A stretch of DNA of 64,000 nt from Ancylostoma caninum (taxonomy: Eukaryota > Nematoda > Chromadorea > Rhabditida > Ancylostomatidae), in contig JBAJFG010000019.1 in assembly GCA_037903475.1 (NCBI GenBank), positions 7,067,001-7,131,000 of the forward strand, written 5' to 3'. The stretch's first letter is position 1. Each line of letters begins with the position of its first letter. Under the pieces are notes generated by a model. That model did no database searches, was not told the origin of the DNA, and saw nothing but the letters and a program-made list of their open reading frames with translations. The translations under genes and the position numbers were made by a program. Below are positions 56,979-64,000 of this stretch, piece by piece.

Positions 56979-59900
56979 ATGCGTGCCTATCTACTTGTCG
57001 TCTGCCTCGCAAATGTCCCTTTGGCAAGACATTATATTCCGATTTTTCTGGGATTGCATGAGCCGCCCTATCTGACCAGTTAGTTTTACGTAGTTCTTAA
57101 CTCTACCACCTCTAACAGGAAGGAACGGCAATTTTTCAGAAGACGACACAAGGCCAATCGACTTGCGGATTCCCTTCATAATTGAGCCTCATGTAAGGAT
57201 TAACGTGCAGCTGCTGGTAATTGTGAACTCACTGCCACATGACTTCATAGCTCGTCAGCGAATTCGTGACTCATGGGCAATGTCGGACTTGTACGATGAA
57301 ACAAGCACGAAAGTTGTGTTCTTAGTTGGGAAGCCGGTAAGTATGTGCCTAGATTCATGTCTCCTTTTCATTTCCGAATGATTTGGAGGAATCGTCCCAT
57401 TGAAAATCGCCTCTGAGAATTTCATTTAAGAAGAATTTCTAGGAGCTGTAGATCACAACGGGCTGAGCTCCAAATCTTAGGGAGCTTGTGGGTGGAGCTG
57501 GGGGCACGGTGAGGGCGGGAGGACAAGGACATTTCCGGGGAAGCACCTTCTGAGCGAATTCGTACTCCTCGTGCGTGTTCTTCATCCCCCACTCCTTAGA
57601 AAAATAGGGGGTACGCTCCATGTGTGACCTGCCATGCTGTGCATCATGCGGAAACCCCGTTGCCTCGCCCATTTGCTCTTTAAAAGTTAGGGCTGTAAAC
57701 GGTTCGTGTATAGGCGACTCTGTTGGGACGGTCTCTTCAGGTCCGCTAGCATGCGATATTTTGTTTATGATTTACACTAATCCCCTAGAAAAAGAAATAA
57801 ATTCACCAGCAATTTTAGTGCAAAAATGTGATGAAGTCGTGGAAGCAATAAGCAAAGTGATTGAGTTGGCATCCTACAGAGGCGTTCGAAATTCATACAA
57901 CACTTGTTGAAGTCATACTCATACTAGTCCCACCTCACACACATTCACATCCCATGCACGCCACATTCCAACGTCGGTTCACGTTGCATGATATTTGCAC
58001 GAAGTTTGCCTGACGTGTACATGACGGCAATTTGTTGCGAATCCTGCGTAGTCCATTGTTTTTCTCAATGCCTGAATGCCTCGTACCTAATTTCTCATAC
58101 CATTCAGATAAATTTTTATAAAGTAGATCGGGAAAATGAAGCCGAACTGAGAACGAGAGTAGGGGTTCCTTACTTGATCGGAATTTGCAGGAGAATGTGG
58201 TTAGGCTACTCTTTGTGCTGTGCATAAGGAGACAATGACCAAATTTCAAAGTCATTTCCGAGCAGAACTTCGAATGATAGAAATTTCGATCGTTTGACTG
58301 CAGCAGGTGAAATCTCAATACAATTTTCACTGTGGGCCTTCATTATCGGCAAATTACCTTAGAAGTGCAGGTAACGTGAAGAGTAAATAATCAGATGGAC
58401 AGCTTTTATCAATCCTGTTCATTGTATGCGCCACGCATTCCACTTTACCTGAGCATCGTATTAGGTGTTAACAAGCAGAAGTCAGCAGTCATCAAAAAGC
58501 ACAAGTCCTTGCGCTTTTTAATTGCACTTTTTTCCACCCCATCACCATTTTCCTCTAAGATGCAATATACAATCTGAAAGTGATTTTCTTCCTCTACAAT
58601 CTTATCATTAGGTGGTTCTACAGAACTGATGGACTATTGATTTTTAGGATTGAGAAGAAAAACGCCAATTCAAGGAAAAACCCAAATTCCTCCTTGTATT
58701 GAGAACGGACCAGAAAGCATCCCATACTGTTTAAGGGTGTAAGCTCTGTAGAATATAAATGCGGAAGAACATCATCAGTGGAAATTTTGGAGCGGCAGTT
58801 TTACGATTTTCGGAAAGTGGGGTCCTACGACGTCACTATGGAACAAGATGACTAGACCCTCGCGATTGGATTATGTTAGCAGAATCTCCTCAGTTATTTG
58901 GTGGCTCAGAAAAGCATAATGTCCATCTAGACCATACGATTCCTTTAAAGCAATTTACGGGTCTTGTAAGAAATTTGTTTGGTCGAAGTGGTTGGTGCCA
59001 CCAAGACCAAATATGTCTTCTTTGGTCTTAGAAAATCGCTTATGACCAGTCGTTTCAAGCAAAACGTCCCTTTCATACTCAGCACAGGTCACTTGGCCAG
59101 TTTTGATAGCCTTTCGAGCTTTACCTGATTGACAAGATTGGTGGCTGTTGGTTGCGCTGTTTTTTGTTGACTCGTTGCTCCACTTCGCAGGCCAAAAACT
59201 CAGGCAAACTAACGCTCTAAGGAAAATAGTTCACAACTCTCTTATAGAGGGAGAATACGGCTTTCGAATAGCATATGATCTTCACCTAAAAGATGGCAAA
59301 TAAGTGGAGAAAAGTGCATCAGAAAAAAGCGCAAGGACTTATGTTAACACCTAATAGATATTGAATGTGTTGCAGCCCCATGAGCCAGGTCAGCTTCTGA
59401 TAATCCCACACTCATCTGTAACCAATTCGCCGACCCTGCAAGGATAAATAGCTTGAAATAACCAAGGGTCAGGATAGAACTATCGGCTATGCGAGCGATA
59501 CCGGCTCGCTGGCCATTGCGCTATGCATGCCTTTGAAGTGCAGATAAATGTTTATTCAAATTGCTGTGGTTTAGTGACATATTTTCAGGCAGATCTAGAA
59601 GAACAAGAAATGTTAGCAATTGAAGAAGGACATTTCCATGACGTTCTTGTAGCAGACATTGAGGAAGACTACTATTCATTGTCGTTGAAAACCTATGCGA
59701 TGCTACTGTACAAGAACACGAGGTGAGGCTGAAAATTTTCGTGTTCACTGTTTTTCACTGATGTTTTCCCAGCTTAGCAAGTGCAGATAGAGTGAAAATA
59801 ATGGACTTGTTTCCAGATTCCCCAAGGCAAAGTGTCTTGTGAAGGCTGACTCGGACAACGTGCTACTCGTCCGCAGTTTTGAACGCTTGTGCGATGAAAC

Positions 59901-60666
59901 AAGTATGGTCCGTTTCAGGTGCTTAGTAAGACGGCTGCTAATGTATTCCGTCTAGAAGGGAAGCAAAATTTAGGATAACTTGCTACAGAGATCCCGGGAA
60001 ATTGCTAGATTTATCTGGACGAGTTGGAAGTTCCCCGGAAATTTGGTTGATGTCTCAATACTCTGATCATTAGATTAACCCCAAGCTATACAGAATGTGC
60101 TTGACATTTGAATAAATTCACTTTCTTTTCATTCGGCCCCCGTATCGTGGGAAAATGCGATGTGTCCCGAAAAGTGAAGCGTGATCGAACCAAGTGGATG
60201 GTCCCACAGTCAGTGTATCAGCCTTCACAATTTCCACAGTACTGTTCTTCAGGGACTTATATGTTCTGTGGTGAGCGACAAAATTTTCTTTCTGACACCA
60301 CATTTCTTGGGTTTCACTCATATTTTTAGGCCACAATGTTCCCGACAAACTTATGGCAGCTGTCAACAAAAGTTGGTTCCCATACTCGGCCAATTACAGG
60401 TGTGCTTTTGTCTCTTCTCAATCAATTCCTGTTCTGTGCTAGTTCGTCTTGTTTCTAGGAAACTTCCCGAAGACGTGCTGTTCACGGGAATTTTCCCAGA
60501 AATCACGAATATTCGTCGACAACACGTCGATGGGTTGTCGTTCATCGACGCGCCACAGTACTTCTGCAGGGATTATCTTCACACCTATAGTCTCCACATG
60601 AATCGGGTCAGAAATCCGTCGTTGTACTTCAAGCGACTCATCTCCATGGAAGGTCACCCGTGCTAG
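56979..60666 (+). CDS. GT31 beta-1,3-glycosyltransferase (Galactosyl_T family), 7 exons
   Basis: Golgi type II transferase adding galactose or N-acetylhexosamine in beta-1,3 linkage (family-level inference; substrate unknown). Exons 56979-57078, 57140-57336, 59589-59722, 59817-59902, about 60136-60270, 60330-60399 and 60459-60666, about 310 residues. Landmarks: weak N-terminal anchor YLLVVCLANVPLA, RQRIRDSWAMSDLY (family R.xIRxTW), KVVFLVGKP, LSLKTYAMLLYK, metal-binding DxD as KADSDNVLL, FPQYCSSGTYMFCG and the catalytic-domain EDVLFTGIFPE. The stop follows GHPC. The start is uncertain, because the frame is open 33 codons further upstream to 56880. There is no AG dinucleotide where exon 5 should begin (see findings). 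Intron 2 (2.25 kb) carries two transposon-derived segments. Confidence 0.85.
57420..57680. repeat. Foldback-type dispersed repeat, copy 2 (inverted relative to copy 1)
   Basis: The complement of 57540-57660 (GGGGTTTCCGCATGATGC, TCACACATGGAGCGTACC, AGGAGTACGAATTCGCTCAG, AAGGTGCTTCCCC) aligns with 3880-4010 of the copy at 3.8-4.2 kb. It lies in intron 2 of the glycosyltransferase gene. Confidence 0.6.
58459..59364. mobile_element. About 900-bp inverted-repeat element in the glycosyltransferase intron
   Basis: Left TATTAGGTGTTAAC ... AAGTCCTTGCGCTTTTT ... TTGCACTTTTTTCCAC (58459-58546) is mirrored at the right by GTGGAGAAAAGTGCAT ... AAAAAGCGCAAGGACTT ... GTTAACACCTAATA (59301-59357). The left arm has an extra insertion of about 30 bp. 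The interior has no intact ORF. Confidence 0.65.
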
Positions 60667-61376
60667 ATCTGATCTCAATACTCTTGATTTATTTGTTTTG
60701 AAGCTATAAATATTTATATCGACATGTTAATCAGATGTAGAGACTTCACTGGATGTTAGAGATCTCCAGAGGCAATGTCGTAGACGGATCAGTCTCTCTC
60801 TTTTTATTGTTCTTCATTCACAACCGCGACCGTAAACACAGCAATAGTACGCTATGGAGCTTTCATTTGGGATGGTATTTTTGCGCCACTGCCCCATCCA
60901 GGCCAACTTACCGGTCATTCAAAGACAACAAGTTGGAAACAAGACAATGGAAGTCTGGCTAAAATTTTTCTTTTTTGTGAAATTTAAAGAATAAATCTTA
61001 CCAAATCGTCACAAGTGCATAGAAGTCATTTGTGAATCACTGTGATCGCGTTCATGATGACTCCAGTTATATGAAAATCTCAAGCAAAGAGCTATCACAT
61101 GACTCATCAGGATGGTTTCTAGGGTTCGTACTGTACATAGATCGTAGGTTACAGAAATATATGGGGTAGACCAAGGTCACTGTAGCATCCCGTGTTTTTT
61201 ACACTGGAGTTCAGCCCAGTCGGGATGTCTTACCGGTTTCAGCGCATAGAAAGGGCTCAGCGCACAGTTGAGCTTGTTCCATGACAGTGGCATGAGTTTC
61301 AGAACCTACTAAGTGACAATCTGAATGGCTAGATATCAGAGGGGAGGCTAATAGGGCTAGGTGGTGAAGTGTGCTA
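60667..61376. other. Glycosyltransferase 3' flank, no supported feature
   Basis: Contains AATAAA at about 60990, which could serve polyadenylation, and no gene-like frame. Confidence 0.35.
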
Positions 61377-61634
61377 CTACTCTGATAACTGTGCAGCACG
61401 AACGCAGCCCGAAAGGCGTAATGGTTCGAGTAGAAATCCTAGCAGCAAGTTGCCAGTTGCTGCCATCCTCCCCTCGATTGCTGCTCGAGCTGTCGGCCCT
61501 ATAGAAGCAACCGCTGAAGGACGGCAGCAATCGAGGGGAGGATGGCGGCAACTGATAACCGTTGCTGCTAGGGTTTCTACTCGAACCATTACGCCGTTTG
61601 CTCTGCGTTCGTCCTGCACAGTCATCAGAGTAAG
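61376..61634. mobile_element. Foldback element of family F1, intact copy
   Basis: Left arm CTCTGATAACTGTGCAGCAC, GTAATGGTTCGAGTAGAAAT, CCTAGCAGCAA, CATCCTCCCCTCGATTGCTG; right arm the inverse complement with few changes (CAGCAATCGAGGGGAGGATG, TTGCTGCTAGGGTTTCTACT, CGAACCATTACG, CCTGCACAGTCATCAGAG). Arms are about 110 bp with a spacer of about 40 bp. Same family as the interrupted copy at 36.5-37.9 kb. Confidence 0.9.
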
Positions 61635-62481
61635 CGTTTCAGGATCTGTGTCGTAGGACCTAAATCATAGCATGGAGTTGCACTGCTAATCTTTTCATGT
61701 TTATCCTTTTTTATGGCCCTAATCCTGGCCCATCCTGTACATGGCCTTCCTCATATTTAAACTCGTGAAGCTATGAGATGTTAACTCCATCAAACTTTAT
61801 GTTCACGAGTGCATTCTATCAATGAATACAGTTATTTACTGAACCGTAAATTGTACAGTTGTACAGTATACAGCAGTAGAATAGGATGTGTAGATTTGAC
61901 CTTCTCAGACACTCGATGAAATGACAGGTTAAAAAAAAAGTTCCAGGCACGACGCGCTATTATCCATTTCATTGTCCAAGAGTAAAAACGTGAAGACTGA
62001 AATTTAAAAAACCATGGGAAACTTAAAATTGATTGCTTATCTCACGAAAGCAGGAGAAAAGCTGAAAATTTTCCTCAGTTCCCCAACAGTTCAAAATTCT
62101 CGCGCGAAAAAATGATTCCACGTAGCTGCCTATTTTCGATTAAAACTTGATTACGGCATATATCTGATCCTGAACAACATTTTTCCGGAAGTAAGAATCA
62201 ACCGCCAATTGGCGCTTTACTGGTAATTACACCTCAGTAGGAGATGGCAATTCTGGTCGAATTACCACTACCCTAGACAAATTGAACTCTATCCAGCGTT
62301 GCAGACTCGTTGTTGACATCTTCGAACATCTTCGCTAAGACCTTAATGGTGTTTTGAATTGCATCGCGTGATGTGTTTTCCGGCATTGTGATCGCTGACC
62401 TTCGGCTAATTTCTATCTCTTTTTCGCTGAACTTTCTGATGTCACGATATGCGCTGACCTTCGCACAATTCTAATGGCCTG

Positions 62482-62489
62482 TATAAAAG
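62482..62489 (+). promoter_or_regulatory. TATA box
   Basis: TATAAAAG lies 59 bp before the ATG at 62541 and about 510 bp before the trans-spliceable ATG at 62994. A match this good in AT-rich DNA can be chance, but its spacing to the small ORF is right for a promoter. Confidence 0.5.
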
Positions 62490-62540
62490 AGCAACTTTTC
62501 AAACGATAGAGTAGTTGTCCTGAGTTTTTCTTCGTTCATC

Positions 62541-62702
62541 ATGTCTGAGTCGCAGTATCACAAGACCAATATCAGTAGAAAAATCCTAGCATTTTTATTA
62601 CCACTGTTATTTCTTACGAGTTTTCTATCAGCCACTGTGGTCAACATCAGTTCTTCGTTCAAGATTAGATATAGTCTTATTGAGAAATATAAGTTATTTT
62701 GA
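62541..62702 (+). CDS. Putative 53-residue single-pass or secreted peptide
   Basis: Opens MSESQYHKTNISRKILAFLL, followed by PLLFLTSFLSATVVN, and stops with TGA at 62700. Residues about 15-35 form one strongly hydrophobic segment (signal anchor or signal peptide). It is preceded by a TATA box at 62482 with plausible spacing. No homology recognised. It could instead be the first exon or leader of the gene starting at 62994. Confidence 0.35.
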   Translation: MSESQYHKTNISRKILAFLLPLLFLTSFLSATVVNISSSFKIRYSLIEKYKLF

Positions 62703-62711
62703 TTCTCCTCA

Positions 62712-62862
62712 CCTCATGTGGAAAAATTCCGGTGGATTTCGCTTATTTTCCGGAGATTTACGTATAATTTTCGGGCGAAATCGGGGAATATTTCGGCGAA
62801 AAATTAGCGAAATCTGCTCGAAAAAACCCGTAATCTACTGGAATTTTTCCACCTGAGATACT
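62712..62862. repeat. Short foldback repeat
   Basis: CTCATGTGGAAAAATTCCGG with TGGATT on the left is mirrored by CCAGTAGATT... read in complement from TGGAATTTTTCCACCTGAGA on the right, with further complementary AAATC/GATTT words between. It forms an imperfect hairpin of about 150 bp. Confidence 0.6.
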
Positions 62863-62993
62863 GTTTTGGAAAATAAAAGGGTAGATAGGCCTTACTCCTC
62901 AAAATGTTTGCATCTATGCATCTCTGCTTCGTCTACATATATATTCTTGCTGTAGGTTTTCAAGAGAACTTTTCGAAATCTCGGCTCTTTTAG

Positions 62994-63588
62994 ATGAAAG
63001 GTTTCGCAATTCTACTTGCTCTCGTCGTTGTTGCGGCTGCGCAGTTTGGTGTGAACAGCGCTATCGGTGCCAACAGTAAGTTGTTTTAAGCCATTTGCCG
63101 CTGTCCACTCCAGAAAAAGTTAAAGACAGATTGACATGATTGAGAATTCACAACCGTGTTGTGTCATTATACAATTCCGGGATCCTAGTTGTGTCATAAT
63201 AGAATTCCGAGATCCTAAAAAGACGTTTAGCTCTCACAGCAGTTGAAAAGTTGAAATTATCTTAAGGTCTTTTGAGCTAGTGACCAACAAAAAGGTACCG
63301 AACCGACGAAACCCGAGCATAAGTACGAACCCTATTCCTCCTAATTTAGCCCGCTTCGCCAACGTCAACTCAGGACTAAATGCTGGCTTCCAAAGGCCAG
63401 CATACGGTGGACAAGTAAGTGTTGTAGAGTGTTCAATATGGAAAACCTATGTTCCAAGAATATCCTTATTTCCTCACAATCATTCTTGAGCTATGACTTT
63501 TCAGGGATACTATGGTAACCGAGGATATTACGGTAACCAAGGATATTATGGTAATCGAGGCGGCTGGGGACAACAAGGCAGTGTTTAC
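62994..63588 (+). CDS. Gly/Tyr-rich secreted peptide precursor (5' exons; gene continues)
   Basis: Exons 62994-63075, 63350-63414 and 63505-63588 join in phase. The first encodes a signal peptide (MKGFAILLALVVVAAAQFGV, NSAIGAN), the second TRFANVNSGLNAGFQRPAYG and GQ, the third three GYYGN(R/Q) repeats then GGWGQQGSVY, ending at a GTAAGT donor at 63588. CTTTTAG immediately precedes the ATG, an ideal spliced-leader acceptor. Gly/Tyr repeats after a signal peptide resemble nematode epidermal nlp/cnc-type antimicrobial peptides or cuticle glycine-rich proteins. Which of these cannot be decided. The last exon is not visible before 64000. Confidence 0.65.
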
Positions 63589-64000
63589 GTAAGTTGAACA
63601 CCATATTTCAAAGGGCGACCACAAGTGAAGTAATACTGTGAGAATGTCAGAGTGCAGAATGGAAATAACTTTTTTTTCAAATAGATCTAGAAAACATTCA
63701 TGTCTCTTAGCAAAACAACACTTGAGGCGACCTTCTTGTCCTTGGAACTAGATGTTTTTTCGAAGTTTTTACGCCATACTATCCTCTTATATCATCATAA
63801 ATGGTGAATTGAACGTACAGCTAACGTAGTTAGTGGATGACATAGGTGTAAATTTCGAACGTTTTTGGTAGGCTTCGTCTATATTCACAGTTTTCAGAAG
63901 GCTTATAAGACGCCTGGCTAAGCGTTTTTTAAAAGACCTCCCCCCCCCCGAAGTGGATGATTGCAAAATCATCGCTACTTGAATAATTTTTTAATTAATC
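63589..64000. other. Downstream intron or flank to the window end
   Basis: No further exon of the Gly/Tyr-rich gene could be identified. A 10-base C run lies at 63940-63949, followed by GAAGTGGATGA, similar to the context of the C run at 55292 (CAAGTTGGATGA). Confidence 0.3.

Noticed and set aside
59440..59526. Minus-strand A-box-like TAGCGCAATGGC (and a similar word near 24.9 kb)
   Set aside because: Could be tRNA-derived SINE ends, but B box and folding are not convincing.

Overview
The window looks like nuclear DNA of a nematode, most likely a strongylid (hookworm-like) species. Real genes are broken into short exons with [T]TTTCAG or TTTAG acceptors and GTAAGT/GTATGT donors. Three genes have a 3' splice-like site a few bases upstream of their ATG, as expected for spliced-leader trans-splicing. 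There is a textbook cuticle collagen, and the spaces between genes are full of decayed mariner/Tc1 elements, MITEs and foldback elements. No bacterial operons, CRISPR, rRNA or convincing tRNA genes were seen. Species-level placement is an inference from gene style and from one LINE reverse-transcriptase fragment.

Layout. 0-13.7 kb holds mainly degraded transposons: mariner remnants at 0.35-1.3 and 4.85-5.74 kb, a foldback repeat at 3.8 kb, a TTAA-flanked MITE at 7.56 kb and an RT fragment at 11.5 kb. 13.7-14.8 kb holds a three-exon cuticle collagen (minus strand). 14.8-28.6 kb is gene-poor. It contains a possible unidentified two-exon fragment (about 18 kb), a mariner remnant (about 20 kb), a 72-bp perfect palindrome (21.9 kb), a 1.9-kb minisatellite of 59-bp units (22.1-24.0 kb) and a compound hairpin followed by (TA)56 (24.4-24.6 kb). 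28.65-33.23 kb holds a 12-exon gene on the minus strand for the KICSTOR subunit KICS2/C12orf66. 33.9-37.9 kb holds nested inverted-repeat elements, including a mariner inserted into a foldback element. 38.1-45.6 kb holds a 17-exon membralin (TMEM259) gene. 48.3-52.6 kb holds a 5-exon HemK2/N6AMT1 (MTQ-2) methyltransferase. 57.0-60.7 kb holds a GT31 beta-1,3-glycosyltransferase. 62.5-63.6 kb holds a small TATA-driven ORF and the first three exons of a Gly/Tyr-rich secreted peptide gene that runs toward or past the window end.

Functionally the genes are unrelated housekeeping or cuticle genes: mTORC1 nutrient signalling (KICS2), ER membrane/ERAD (membralin), translation-termination-factor methylation (MTQ-2), Golgi glycosylation (GT31), and cuticle or epidermal products (collagen, Gly/Tyr peptide). 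I joined exons by reading frame and splice phase. In KICS2, membralin and MTQ-2 every junction is in phase from ATG to stop (one KICS2 donor was chosen among alternatives). In the GT31 gene one 3' splice site is non-canonical. I found no clearly novel multi-gene system. The most unusual structures are the stop-free 59-bp minisatellite with the adjacent palindrome, the hairpin-(TA)n end, and the nested foldback/mariner structures.
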